Below, one piece after another: positions 15,162 through 24,067 of a stretch of DNA of 64,000 bases. Under the pieces are notes generated by a model. The model was not told the origin of the DNA. It made no database searches and worked only from the letters and a program-made list of their open reading frames with translations. Position numbers and translations under genes: made by a program. This stretch comes from Sphingomicrobium arenosum (GTDB taxonomy: Bacteria; Pseudomonadota; Alphaproteobacteria; Sphingomonadales; Sphingomonadaceae). Position 1 is the stretch's first letter. The number at the start of each line of letters is the position of its first letter. Location: NCBI RefSeq assembly GCF_026157085.1, contig NZ_JANPVN010000001.1:1736001-1800000 (forward strand), in the 5' to 3' direction.

Positions 15162-15689
15162 TTACGCGCACCAATTCTCGCGCGTGCCGCCGTCATAGGG
15201 CCGCGCCAAGCCCTTGGCGATCAAGACCTCGCCGACATCCTCGCCGCCGCGTTCCAGCCGCGCCAACCGCCGTCCGTAGCGATCGCGCTGGTCGGCCTGG
15301 TAGACGATGTCGAAGGGGCCACTGTTGACCCAGCGCTGGAGTTCGGCGCGCGCCTGCACCGCAAGCTCGCGCTCGCGCTCGCACTGGGGCTGCCCGATTT
15401 CCGGCGTGTCATAGCCGATGACCCTGAGCGGGGCGCCGCCAGCCAGCCGAATGCTGTCCCCATCCGAGATGCAGGCCGTATCCGCGCCCGATTCCACGCA
15501 TAGCGGAAAGCGTCCCGCCATGACGGGCCGGTCGCGATGATCCTCGATCACCCGGACCGGGTCGTGACTCAGCCATGCCGCCACCGCGAAGGCCCCTGAG
15601 AGAAGCAACAGCCGCCAAATTCCCGTGCGACGGCGCCGCCCCCGACGAACGGGTCTTTTTGGCTGACGAAATTTGACGATGCGGGCCAT
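15162..15689 (-). CDS. SNase-like thermonuclease-fold protein, membrane-anchored
   Basis: Staphylococcal-nuclease-like domain behind a basic N-terminus and one hydrophobic segment (WRLLLLSGAFAVAAWL, about 25-40), so it is probably anchored facing the periplasm. The nuclease core is CISDGDSIRLAGGAPLRVIG, YDTPEIGQPQCERERELAVQ, then YQADQRDRYGRRLARLERGG and GEVLIAKGLARPYDGG. DGDS (metal Asp), the Arg in LRVIG, the Glu in DTPE and the late Arg in DRYGRRLA match the catalytic layout of the family. Substrate would be single-stranded DNA or RNA. Confidence 0.87.
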   Translation of the reverse strand: MARIVKFRQPKRPVRRGRRRRTGIWRLLLLSGAFAVAAWLSHDPVRVIEDHRDRPVMAGRFPLCVESGADTACISDGDSIRLAGGAPLRVIGYDTPEIGQPQCERERELAVQARAELQRWVNSGPFDIVYQADQRDRYGRRLARLERGGEDVGEVLIAKGLARPYDGGTRENWCA

Positions 15690-15860
15690 GGATACAGGAA
15701 TCGTTAACCATCTTGCGGTAGAACAAGGAATTGAAAGCGACGGCTTTCTTCATGATGTTCCCTATGATCTCGGGGCTGGGTCGCCAAGCGATCCGGCCCC
15801 ATTTTTTTGCCTCACTTGCGGGCAAGCTCGATTGACGTGCCCGGCAGGCCGAGTCATGCG

Positions 15861-16868
15861 ATGCGCATGCGCTTTTTCTCCGACAATGCCGCCCCCGCCT
15901 GCCCTGCCGTGATGGAGGCCTTGGTCGCCGCCAACCGGCAGGACACGGCCTATGATGGCGATCAATGGTCGCAGAGGATGGACGCGGCCTTCTCGGAGGT
16001 TTTCGAGACCGACGTCGCCGCCATCTGGGTGTCGACCGGCACCGCCGCCAATTGCCTCGCGCTTGCCGCGCTGTGCCCGCCCTGGGGCTCGATCCTGACG
16101 CACCGCATGGCGCACATCGAACAGGACGAGGCAGGCGCACCGGGTTTCTTCACGCATGGCGCGAAGCTGCATCTGCTCGACGGTCCCGGTGCCAAGATTG
16201 CGCCCGAGGCGATCGACAGGGCGCTTGCAAGCATTCGTAAGGACGTCCATCAGGTCCAGCCCGCCTGCCTGTCGGTCACCAACGCCACCGAATATGGTCT
16301 CGCCTACGGCCGCGCCGAAATGGCGGCGCTGGGCGCCAAAGCCAGGGAGCATGGCCTCCGCTTTCATGTCGATGGGGCGCGCTTTGCCAATGCGGTCGTC
16401 TCGACCGGCTGCTCGCCCGCCGAGCTGACGTGGAAGGCGGGGGTCGATGCGCTGTCCTTCGGCTTCATCAAGAATGGCGGGATGAGCGCCGAGGCGCTGA
16501 TCCTGTTCGACCCCGACCTTGCCGATGACATCAAGGTGATGAAGAAGCGGTCGGGGCATTTGCACAGCAAGGGCCGCTTTTCCGCCGCGCAGATCCTCGC
16601 GATGCTCGAGGATGAAATCTGGGTCGCCAATGCCCGCAATGCCAACAAGGCGGCGCAGATCCTCGCCGCGGCCTGCGGGGATCGCCTCGTCTATCCGGTC
16701 GAGGCCAATGAGCTGTTCGTGAAGATGACGCCCGAGGAGGCCGCCAGCCTGCGAGGCCAGGGCTTCGACTTCTACGACTGGGCGGCGGGCGAGGTGCGCT
16801 TCGTCACCAGCTGGGACCAGGACATGGACGCGGTGAAGACCTTCGCCGAGGCGATCGCGGCCCTATGA
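15861..16868 (+). CDS. ltaE: low-specificity L-threonine aldolase (beta-eliminating lyase family)
   Basis: PLP-dependent fold-type I enzyme cleaving L-threonine/allo-threonine to glycine and acetaldehyde. Features: the N-terminal FFSDNAAPACPAVMEALVAA, WVSTGTAANCLALAAL binding the cofactor phosphate, HIEQDEAGAPGFF, the aspartate in GLRFHVDGARFANAV and the Schiff-base lysine in LSFGFIKNGGMSAEA. The lysine context IKNGG differs from the SKGLG of the E. coli enzyme but is seen in alphaproteobacterial relatives. I use ATG 15861; ATG 15867 is equally possible. The stop overlaps the next gene by ATGA. Confidence 0.87.
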   Translation: MRMRFFSDNAAPACPAVMEALVAANRQDTAYDGDQWSQRMDAAFSEVFETDVAAIWVSTGTAANCLALAALCPPWGSILTHRMAHIEQDEAGAPGFFTHGAKLHLLDGPGAKIAPEAIDRALASIRKDVHQVQPACLSVTNATEYGLAYGRAEMAALGAKAREHGLRFHVDGARFANAVVSTGCSPAELTWKAGVDALSFGFIKNGGMSAEALILFDPDLADDIKVMKKRSGHLHSKGRFSAAQILAMLEDEIWVANARNANKAAQILAAACGDRLVYPVEANELFVKMTPEEAASLRGQGFDFYDWAAGEVRFVTSWDQDMDAVKTFAEAIAAL

Positions 16869-17800
16869 GCCTGCCCACCGATGGCCTCAGGCAGGTCGCG
16901 CTGCCCTTCACCATCTTCACGCTGATCTGGGGATCGACCTGGATCGTCATCAAGGACCAGTTGGGCGTGGTGCCCGCGCCCTGGTCGGTGACCTATCGCT
17001 TCGTCATCGCGGCCGCCGGCATGGCGCTGGTGGCGAAGTGGAAGGGCGAGAGCCTGAAACCCACGCCGGGCTTCCTCGGCGCCGCCGCGATCGTCGGGCT
17101 GAGCCAGTTCTGCTTCAACTTCAACGGCGTCTATGCCGCAGAGCATCACATCACCTCGGGGCTGGTGGCGACCGTCTTTGCGCTCCTCATGCTGCCCAAC
17201 GCCCTGCTAGGCTGGTGGTGGCTCGGCCAGCGCCCCAATGCGCGCTTCCTCCTCGCCACGCTGGTCGCGGTGGGGGGGATCGGCCTCCTCTTCCTCCACG
17301 AACTGCGCGAGCGCCCCGACCTCACGCTCACGGCGTTGATGATCGGGGTCGGCTGGACCGTTTTCGCGCTGCTCGCTGCGGCGGTCAGCAACGTCTACCA
17401 GGCGCGCGAGGAAGTGAAACGCTTCCCCCTCTTTTCGCTGCTCGCCTGGGCGATGGCGATCGGCGCGGTGGCCGACGGGATCATCGCCTACGCCCTGCAC
17501 GGCGCGCCGACGGTGGAATGGCGCTGGGGCTACCTCGCCGGGCTCCTGTGGCTCGCGCTGGCCGCCAGCGTCGTCTGCTTTTCGCTCTATTATCCCGTCG
17601 TGCGGCGGATCGGGCCGGGCAAGGCGGCCTATTCCTCCGCCATGGTGCCGATCGTCGCCATGGCACTCTCGACCCTGTTCGAGGGTTTCCGCTGGACAAG
17701 CCTGAGCCTTGCCGGCGCGGGGGTGGCGCTTTTGGGCCTCGTCCTCGCGCTTTGGTCGCGCCAGCGCCCGATGAAAGTGACTAACCCCGACGCGGGGTAA
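16865..17800 (+). CDS. EamA/DMT-family exporter
   Basis: Inner-membrane drug/metabolite transporter of the EamA type, 311 residues, with ten predicted spans in two repeats. Signature segments are FTLIWGSTWIVIKDQLGVVP at the start and AAYSSAMVPIVAMALSTLFE with GFRWTSLSLAGAGVALLGLV near the end. Such proteins export amino acids or other metabolites; the overlap with the threonine aldolase gene (ATGA) hints at an amino-acid-related substrate, which is inference. Confidence 0.9.
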   Translation: MSLPTDGLRQVALPFTIFTLIWGSTWIVIKDQLGVVPAPWSVTYRFVIAAAGMALVAKWKGESLKPTPGFLGAAAIVGLSQFCFNFNGVYAAEHHITSGLVATVFALLMLPNALLGWWWLGQRPNARFLLATLVAVGGIGLLFLHELRERPDLTLTALMIGVGWTVFALLAAAVSNVYQAREEVKRFPLFSLLAWAMAIGAVADGIIAYALHGAPTVEWRWGYLAGLLWLALAASVVCFSLYYPVVRRIGPGKAAYSSAMVPIVAMALSTLFEGFRWTSLSLAGAGVALLGLVLALWSRQRPMKVTNPDAG

Positions 17801-17822
17801 GATTAGAAACGGAGTTTCCACC

Positions 17823-20432
17823 ATGGCCGATGCACGCATGAACCCCGAGGCGCCACCTGCGCCCGAGCATGCCGCGATCTATCGCAAGGATTATCAGCCG
17901 CCGGCATGGTGGGTTCGTCATGTCGATCTCGACATGGACCTTGAGCCGACGAAGGCACGCGTGCGCGCCACGCTCGATGTCGAGAATAACAGCGGCGGAC
18001 CGCTCCGGCTCGCGGGCGATGGGTTGAAACCGCTCACCGTGCAGGTCGACGGGCAGGATGCTCGCTGGACACTCGATGGCGACGATCTGGTCGTCGAATT
18101 GTCCGGCGACAAGCATGAGGTCGTCACCACGGTCGAATTCGACCCCAGCGCCAATACGCAGCTGATGGGCCTCTACGCCTCGGGCGGCCTCCTGTGCACG
18201 CAGTGCGAGAGCGAGGGTTTTCGCCGCATCACCTTCCACCCCGACCGCCCCGACGTGCTGTCGACCTATTCGGTCACCATGCATGCCGATGCAAAGGCCT
18301 TCCCCATCCTGCTCGCCAACGGCAACAAGGTTGCAGAGGGCCAAGGCGAGGACGGGCGGCACTGGGCACGGTGGGAGGATCCGCATCCCAAGCCGAGCTA
18401 TCTGTTCGCGATGGTGGCGGGCGACCTGTCGGCCAATTCGGACAGCTTCACGACGATGGGCGGGCGCAAGGTCGAATTGAACATCTGGGTGCGCGAGAAG
18501 GATTTGCCGCTCACGCAGCACGCCATGAAGGCATTGAAGGATTCGATGAAGTGGGACGAGGAGGTCTATGGCCGCGAATATGACCTCGACCTGTTCAACA
18601 TCGTCGCCGTCGACGATTTCAACTTCGGCGCGATGGAGAATAAGGGTCTCAATATCTTCAACTCGCGCTACATCCTCGCCGATGCCGAGACCGCGACCGA
18701 CGCGGATTTCGATGCCATCGCGGGCGTCGTTGCACACGAATATTTCCACAATTGGTCGGGCAATCGCGTCACCTGCCGCGACTGGTTCCAACTGTCGCTA
18801 AAGGAAGGCTTCACCGTCTTCCGCGATCAGTGCTTTTCGCAAGACATGAACTCGGAGGCCGTGAAGCGCATCGAGGACGTGCGCCTCTTGCGCGCCATCC
18901 AGTTCCCCGAGGACAATGGCCCGCTCGCCCATCCGGTGCGCCCCGAAAGCTATATCGAGATCACCAACTTTTACACCGCGACCGTCTACAACAAGGGCGC
19001 GGAGGTAATCCGGATGATGCGCACCATCCTCGGGCCCGACAAATTCCGCGCCGGCTCCGACCTTTATTTCGAGCGCCATGACGGCGAGGCCGCGACCTGC
19101 GAAGATTTCGTGAAGGCGATGGAAGACGCCAGCGGCGTCGACCTCAGCCAGTTCCGCTTGTGGTACAGCCAGGCCGGCACGCCGCGGGTCAGCGCGCATC
19201 TCAGCCATGACAAGGCCGCCGGGCGCTGCACGTTGAAGCTCCAGCAGGACATTCCCGACACGCCGGGCCAGAGCGACAAGCAGCCGATGGCCATTCCGAT
19301 CAAATTCGCGCTGCTCGACCCGCAGAATGGGGCCGAGGTCGGCGGCGGCGAACAGCTGCTCATGCTGACCGAGGCCGAACAGACGGTGGACTATGACGCC
19401 ATCGGCGATGCCTGCCCGATCCTGTCGATCAACCGCGATTTCTCGGCGCCGATCGTGCTCAAGTCGGATCGTACCGATGACGAGCTGGCAGCGCTCGCCC
19501 GCGTCGACGGCAATGCCTTCGCCCGCTACGAAGCGCTGCAGGAGCTCGCCCTTCGTGCGATGCTTCCCGCGATCGAACAGGATGCCGCGCTCGACCCCAC
19601 GCCGGTCATCGCCGCCATCGAGGCGACGCTGGGCGACGAGGCGCTCGACACCGCCTTCAAGGCCGAGGCGATCATGTTGCCGTCCGAAAGCATGATCGGC
19701 GAACGGCTCGAGCTGATCGATCCGGACAAGGTGCACGAGGTGCGCCGCGGGCTCGCAAATGCGATCGGCAAGGCGCTCGGGGCCCAGCTCGAGAACATCA
19801 TCGCAGGCGACCGTCCGGCGGGCGATGATCTCTCGGTCGAGGCCAAGGGCCGCCGCGCGCTGCGCAATATCGCTTTGGGCTATCTCGCCTCGGGCGACGC
19901 ACGAAAGGGCGCCGAAGCCGCCAAGGCGCAATATGACAGCGCCACCGGCATGACCGAACGGCAGGCCGCCCTCGCGGTGCTCGCCAATCTGGACGCCCCC
20001 GAACGCGGGGCGGCGCTCGACGATTTCTACGCGCGCTACAAGGACAATAATCTCGTCCTTGACAAATGGTTCGGCATTCAGGCGCGGGCCGAGCGCGAGA
20101 CGACGCTCGACGAAGTGGAGGCGCTGAAGGCGCACCCCGATTTCACGCTGAAGAATCCCAATCGCCTGCGCTCGCTGATGGGCAATTTCACCGCCAACCA
20201 GTGGGTTTTCCATCACGCCTCGGGGCGAGGCTATGCTATGCTCGCGGACATGATCATCGAGGCCGACAAGCTCAACCCGCAGGTCGCGGCGCGGCTGGTT
20301 CCCCCGCTCGGGCGCTGGAAGCGCTTCGAGCCCAAACGCGCCGAACAGATGCGCGCCGCGCTACGCCGCGTCGCCGACGCCGAGGGGTTGTCGAAGGACG
20401 TGTTCGAACAGGTGTCGAAGTCGCTGGGTTAG
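17823..20432 (+). CDS. pepN: aminopeptidase N (M1 metallopeptidase)
   Basis: Broad-specificity zinc aminopeptidase of peptide turnover, cytoplasmic. Its 869 residues match the PepN length (E. coli 870). The GAMEN substrate motif is in FNFGAMENKGLNIFNSRY, the zinc motif in VVAHEYFHNWSGNRVTCRDW with the second glutamate in LKEGFTVFRDQ, and the transition-state tyrosine lies in TATVYNKGAEVIRM. The C-terminal half is the helical domain of the PepN subfamily. A clean AACGGAG precedes the ATG. It ends at a paired inverted repeat (20464-20532) that separates it from the convergent MCE operon. Confidence 0.96.
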   Translation: MADARMNPEAPPAPEHAAIYRKDYQPPAWWVRHVDLDMDLEPTKARVRATLDVENNSGGPLRLAGDGLKPLTVQVDGQDARWTLDGDDLVVELSGDKHEVVTTVEFDPSANTQLMGLYASGGLLCTQCESEGFRRITFHPDRPDVLSTYSVTMHADAKAFPILLANGNKVAEGQGEDGRHWARWEDPHPKPSYLFAMVAGDLSANSDSFTTMGGRKVELNIWVREKDLPLTQHAMKALKDSMKWDEEVYGREYDLDLFNIVAVDDFNFGAMENKGLNIFNSRYILADAETATDADFDAIAGVVAHEYFHNWSGNRVTCRDWFQLSLKEGFTVFRDQCFSQDMNSEAVKRIEDVRLLRAIQFPEDNGPLAHPVRPESYIEITNFYTATVYNKGAEVIRMMRTILGPDKFRAGSDLYFERHDGEAATCEDFVKAMEDASGVDLSQFRLWYSQAGTPRVSAHLSHDKAAGRCTLKLQQDIPDTPGQSDKQPMAIPIKFALLDPQNGAEVGGGEQLLMLTEAEQTVDYDAIGDACPILSINRDFSAPIVLKSDRTDDELAALARVDGNAFARYEALQELALRAMLPAIEQDAALDPTPVIAAIEATLGDEALDTAFKAEAIMLPSESMIGERLELIDPDKVHEVRRGLANAIGKALGAQLENIIAGDRPAGDDLSVEAKGRRALRNIALGYLASGDARKGAEAAKAQYDSATGMTERQAALAVLANLDAPERGAALDDFYARYKDNNLVLDKWFGIQARAERETTLDEVEALKAHPDFTLKNPNRLRSLMGNFTANQWVFHHASGRGYAMLADMIIEADKLNPQVAARLVPPLGRWKRFEPKRAEQMRAALRRVADAEGLSKDVFEQVSKSLG

Positions 20433-20463
20433 GACGTCAACAGCCTGGCAAAAACCACCGTCG

Positions 20464-20532
20464 CCCCAGCGAAGGCTGGGGCCCATGTCTTGGAGAATGT
20501 TCGGGGCGGCATAGATCCCAGCCTTCGCTGGG
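20464..20532. repeat. paired REP-like inverted repeats between convergent genes
   Basis: CCCAGCGAAGGCTGGG (20465-20480) is repeated as its exact reverse complement CCCAGCCTTCGCTGGG (20517-20532). Each arm is itself a near-palindrome, and 36 bp lie between them. Together they can fold into one long hairpin or two small ones. The sequence resembles the GATCCCAGC...GCTGGGATGA elements scattered between genes in many sphingomonads and relatives. Placement between the stops of pepN (plus) and the MCE lipoprotein (minus) suits a bidirectional transcription end. Confidence 0.75.
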
Positions 20533-20539
20533 ATGACGA

Positions 20540-21118
20540 CTAGTTGCCCGTGATCCAGCCCGCCACGTCGGCGGCGACGCGGTTGGCGGCGCGATTGAGC
20601 GCGGGAGCGACGTCGTCGGCATATCCCATCGCATCCTCGCGCGCTTCGAAGCGGCGGCTGGCGACGCGGTCGCCGTCGGTCCACAGCGCCTCGTAGGCGA
20701 CCACCACCTCGCTGGTGTCGGCATCGAAGCCAAAGCGATGCAGCGTGCCCGTGACCTTCAGCGCGGGGACCTGATCCTGCTGGCGCGGGTCGACCACGAG
20801 CAGGTCGGTCGAGCGATAGACGGTCTCCGAGACGAGCTGCTGGAAGAGGTTGTCGGGGCTGTCGACCAGCAACAGGTCGGGAATATAGGCGACCGCCGTG
20901 CCGCCGCGAAAAGCGGCGACGCGGGTGGTGGCGAGCGCCTCGGGGGTGAGCGGCACGGCAAAGGTGACCGCGCGGTCGCGCGCAATCGTGCCGGTCGGCT
21001 CGGGCACGTCCGAGGCGAGCGTGGTCAGATAGGGCGGCGGTTCTTCCCCGCCCAGCTTGGGCAGCCCGCAGGCACAAAGCGCCAGCGTCGCGGCGGCGAT
21101 GGTGAAGGCGCGGGTCAT
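20540..21118 (-). CDS. MCE-transporter auxiliary lipoprotein (PqiC/DUF330-like)
   Basis: A 192-residue lipoprotein: MTRAFTIAAATLALCACGLP has a lipobox ending at Cys17 (Cys15 is an alternative). The mature part carries the ABC-type transport auxiliary pattern: YLTTLASD, FAVPLTPEALATTRVA, AYIPDLLLVDSPDNLFQQLV and RSTDLLVVDPRQQDQVP. It is expected at the outer membrane, working with the MlaD-like protein as in the PqiABC or Mla pathways. Its ATG overlaps the stop of the mlaD-like gene (ATGA). Last gene of the operon, ending near the REP-like pair. Confidence 0.85.
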   Translation of the reverse strand: MTRAFTIAAATLALCACGLPKLGGEEPPPYLTTLASDVPEPTGTIARDRAVTFAVPLTPEALATTRVAAFRGGTAVAYIPDLLLVDSPDNLFQQLVSETVYRSTDLLVVDPRQQDQVPALKVTGTLHRFGFDADTSEVVVAYEALWTDGDRVASRRFEAREDAMGYADDVAPALNRAANRVAADVAGWITGN

Positions 21119-22068
21119 CGGCTCTCTCCGGGGTCGTAATCGGGCAGTTTCTTGGGCCCCAGCGCACCGCCGATGCCGTCGCTGTCGAGGCGCGTCGAGA
21201 AGCGCTCGAGGCTCTGGGTGAGGGTGCGGAGGTCGCGCACGAGGCGGTCGGCCTCGGGCACGGTCGAATTGGAGAATTGCTGCAGCCCCGGGCGCGCGTC
21301 CTGCACCGCGGCATCGAGCGTCTCGGTCGCGGTCTTCATCGAACCGATGGCCTCCTGCAATTCGGCCATCGCCGGCCCCGCATTGTTCTTGAGGATCGCA
21401 TCGGTCGTGTCGGCCACCGCGCCCCAGCGTTCCGCCGCGATCCCGGCGCGCTCGGCCGCCACGCTCGCTTGCGCGATGGCATCGGCAAGGTCGGGCGCGC
21501 GGGCGGCCAGCGTATCGGTCGACTTCTCGATATTCTCGAGGATATCGGAGATCGAATTCTGGTTCTCGTCCGAGAGCAGCTCGGCCATGCGCTCGGTCAG
21601 TCGCTGGATGCGGTCGATGAGTTCGGGCGCCGAGTTGAGCACGCTGTCGAGCACGCTCGCCGAGGAACGAATGACGGGGCAGCCTTGCGGCCCCACGTCG
21701 GTGACCGGCTGGGCACCCGTCTGCGCGCCCGTCAGCTGAATTTCGGAGACGCCGGTGAAGCCGACGCCCGAGATGGTCGCCTCGGTGCCCTGAAGCACCG
21801 GCGTGTCGGCATCGACGCTGATCCGCACCCAGACGAATTCGGGGCGCTGCGGCAACAGGCTGATGCCCTGGACCTCGCCCACCGGCACACCCGAAAAGGA
21901 GACGTTGGAGCCGCGATTGAGGCCGCCGACCCCGCCCGGGAAGTAGATGTCGTAGCATTTCTTCGCCGAGCCCGAGAGCCCCGCGATCCACACCGTGAAG
22001 ACGAGCAGGCCCGCGAGCAGTGCAAGCACCACCGCGCCGACGAGGATATGGTTCGATCTGGTTTCCAT
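21115..22068 (-). CDS. mlaD: MCE-domain substrate-binding protein MlaD
   Basis: Membrane-anchored, periplasmic MCE protein of the retrograde phospholipid transporter. One N-terminal span (ILVGAVVLALLAGLLVFTVW, residues 8-27) is followed by the MCE domain: YDIYFPGGVGGLNRGSNVSF then GVPVGEVQGISLLP and ISGVGFTGVSEIQLTG. The long C-terminal region (about 130-300) is helical and rich in Ala/Glu, as in proteins that form a channel or tether across the periplasm. At 317 residues it is longer than E. coli MlaD (183). A spacer of 9 bp separates it from the ATPase gene. Confidence 0.9.
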   Translation of the reverse strand: METRSNHILVGAVVLALLAGLLVFTVWIAGLSGSAKKCYDIYFPGGVGGLNRGSNVSFSGVPVGEVQGISLLPQRPEFVWVRISVDADTPVLQGTEATISGVGFTGVSEIQLTGAQTGAQPVTDVGPQGCPVIRSSASVLDSVLNSAPELIDRIQRLTERMAELLSDENQNSISDILENIEKSTDTLAARAPDLADAIAQASVAAERAGIAAERWGAVADTTDAILKNNAGPAMAELQEAIGSMKTATETLDAAVQDARPGLQQFSNSTVPEADRLVRDLRTLTQSLERFSTRLDSDGIGGALGPKKLPDYDPGESR

Positions 22069-22077
22069 GTCCCCCTC

Positions 22078-22869
22078 TTAGGCTTTCTCTCTGGGCGCTG
22101 CGGCCCGGCCGCGTGGCCCGTTGAAATACTCGTGAATCCAAGGGTGGTCCAGCGCGGTGAGTTCCGGGATCGTCCCCACCGCAATGACCTTCTTGTCGGC
22201 GATCACCGCTACCCGGTCGCAGATATGATAGAGCGTGTCGAGGTCGTGCGTGATCAGGAACACGGTCAGGTCGAGCTGCTTGGCCAATGACAGGATGAGC
22301 TCGTCGAACTTGGCCGCGCCGATCGGGTCGAGCCCGGCGGTGGGCTCGTCGAGGAACAGAAGTTCGGGATCCAAGGCCAGCGCGCGGGCGAGCGCGGCGC
22401 GCTTTCGCATGCCGCCCGACAGTTCGCTCGGATATTTGGGCCCCGCCTCGGGACCGAGCCCGCTCATGGCGATCTTGTAGGCCGCGATCTCGTCGAGCAG
22501 CGGCGGGCGGATGAAGGGAAAATATTCGCGCAGCGGCACCTGGACGTTCTCGGCCACGGTCAGGGTCGAGAAGAGCGCGCCATTCTGGAACAGGATGCCC
22601 CAGCGGCGGCGAATGTTCTTGGCCTCGTCCTCGTCGCGGCCGATCATTTCCTCGCCGAGCACGCGCACCGAACCGGCGGCCGGTTGCTGCAGCCCGATGA
22701 TCGAGCGCATCAGCACGCTCTTGCCCGCGCCCGAGCCGCCGACGACCCCGATGATCTCGCCGCGGCACACGGTGAGGTCGAGATGTTCATGGACGACCTG
22801 GTCGCCGAACTGGTTCTTGAGGCCGCGCACCTCGATGATCGGGTCGCATCCGGGAGGCGTGTTGGTCAT
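22078..22869 (-). CDS. mlaF: phospholipid ABC transporter ATPase MlaF
   Basis: Cytoplasmic ATPase of the MCE transporter, 263 residues. Walker A GGSGAGKSVLMRSI, Q-loop GILFQNGALFSTLTV, signature LSGGMRKRAALARALALDPE, Walker B LLFLDEPTAGLDP and switch His in FLITHDLDTLYH. LFQNGALFS is specific to the Mla/Mce ATPase branch. I use ATG 22869, which overlaps the permease stop as TGATG; a GTG nine bases upstream is the other option. Confidence 0.93.
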   Translation of the reverse strand: MTNTPPGCDPIIEVRGLKNQFGDQVVHEHLDLTVCRGEIIGVVGGSGAGKSVLMRSIIGLQQPAAGSVRVLGEEMIGRDEDEAKNIRRRWGILFQNGALFSTLTVAENVQVPLREYFPFIRPPLLDEIAAYKIAMSGLGPEAGPKYPSELSGGMRKRAALARALALDPELLFLDEPTAGLDPIGAAKFDELILSLAKQLDLTVFLITHDLDTLYHICDRVAVIADKKVIAVGTIPELTALDHPWIHEYFNGPRGRAAAPREKA

Positions 22870-23972
22870 CAGATCCACCCGATCTGCGAAAAGAAGACCG
22901 CGAAGACCGCGTCGAGGACGATGACGAGGAAGATCGACTGCACCACCGCCGCAGTGGTGCGCAGCCCCACTTCCTCGCTATTGCCCTTGACCTGCATGCC
23001 CTGGAAACAGCCCGCGAGCGCGATGAGAAAGCCGAAGACGGGGGCCTTGATGAGACCGACCCACAGGTCGGTAATCGGCACGACTTCCTGCAGGCGCTGG
23101 ACGAAGGTCAGCGGCGGGATCTCGAGCACCAGCCAACAGAACAGGCCGCCGCCGATGAGGCTCATCACCATCGCGAAGAAGGCGAGCAGCGGCATCATGA
23201 TGACGGCGGCGAGGATGCGCGGGATGACAAGCGCCTCCACCGGCGACACGCCGATGGTGCGCATGGCATCGATTTCCTCGGTGATCTTCATGGTGCCCAA
23301 TTGGGCCGCGAAGGCCGAACCCGAACGGCCCGCGACCATGATCGCGGTCATCAGCGTGCCCAGCTCGCGCACGGTGATGCGCCCGATGAGGTTGATGGTG
23401 AACACTTCGGCGCCGAATTGCGACAGCTGCACCGCGCCCTGCTGGCCGACCACGATGCCGATGAGGAAGCTCATCAACCCGATGATGCCGAGCGCGCGCA
23501 CGCCGACGAGGTCGAAGCGCTGGACGACGGCGTTGAGGCGGAAGCGCCGGGGGTGGCGGATGAGGCTGGCAAAGCCGAGCAGCGTCGCGCCGAAGAAGCC
23601 CAACATGCCGAGCATCGTCTTCCAGAAATCATGTGCCCAGGCGCCGAGATCCTCGAGGAAGGCGAGCGGGCGGGGGCCGCGATCGGGGCGGACCTGCGCG
23701 CCTTCCTGGTCGGCTGCGGCGACCTGGTCGAGCAGCGCCTGCGCGCGCGGGCTGGCGTTTGCGAGCTGCGCGCCGCGATGCTTCTTCGTGCGGTAAAGAA
23801 GCCAGGCGCCGACCGTGTCCATCGTCTCGACCTGGGCAAGGTCGATGACGAGCGGGTCGGGCGCGGCGGCGATATCGCGCTCGAAGCTGCCGACGCGCGA
23901 GATGGTCAGCGCGCCGCTGGGCGCAAGCCGGTTCGCGCCTTCGCGGGCATCGGTGGTGGCGGGATCCCCCAT
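22869..23972 (-). CDS. mlaE: MlaE-family permease with N-terminal STAS domain
   Basis: Inner-membrane permease of the MCE lipid transporter. The first about 100 residues form a STAS-like domain (VIDLAQVETMDTVGAWLLY), the role played by the separate MlaB protein in E. coli; no mlaB gene is present here. The permease part (about 130-367) has MlaE signatures: GIVVGQQGAVQLSQFGAEVF, ELGTLMTAIMVAGRSGSAFA, AQLGTMKITEEIDAMRTIGV and VVPITDLWVGLIKAPVFG. I begin at ATG 23972; a TTG-started extension of 18 residues is less likely. First gene of the mlaEFD-lipoprotein operon. Confidence 0.9.
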   Translation of the reverse strand: MGDPATTDAREGANRLAPSGALTISRVGSFERDIAAAPDPLVIDLAQVETMDTVGAWLLYRTKKHRGAQLANASPRAQALLDQVAAADQEGAQVRPDRGPRPLAFLEDLGAWAHDFWKTMLGMLGFFGATLLGFASLIRHPRRFRLNAVVQRFDLVGVRALGIIGLMSFLIGIVVGQQGAVQLSQFGAEVFTINLIGRITVRELGTLMTAIMVAGRSGSAFAAQLGTMKITEEIDAMRTIGVSPVEALVIPRILAAVIMMPLLAFFAMVMSLIGGGLFCWLVLEIPPLTFVQRLQEVVPITDLWVGLIKAPVFGFLIALAGCFQGMQVKGNSEEVGLRTTAAVVQSIFLVIVLDAVFAVFFSQIGWI

Positions 23973-24067
23973 AGATGCCCACAAATGGGGCAAAGCGCGC
24001 GCCCCCGCAAGCGACAAGCGCGCCAAAAGGCTTGGCGTTGGTGCACGGCCCCGTCTAGCAAGGGCGG

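Noticed and set aside
18798..20216. Minus-strand 472-codon frame inside pepN
   Set aside because: Antisense shadow; pepN is complete and secure on the plus strand.
21119..22768. Long minus-strand frame upstream of the auxiliary lipoprotein start
   Set aside because: It is the wrong frame across mlaD and mlaF; the lipoprotein signal at 21118 shows the true start.
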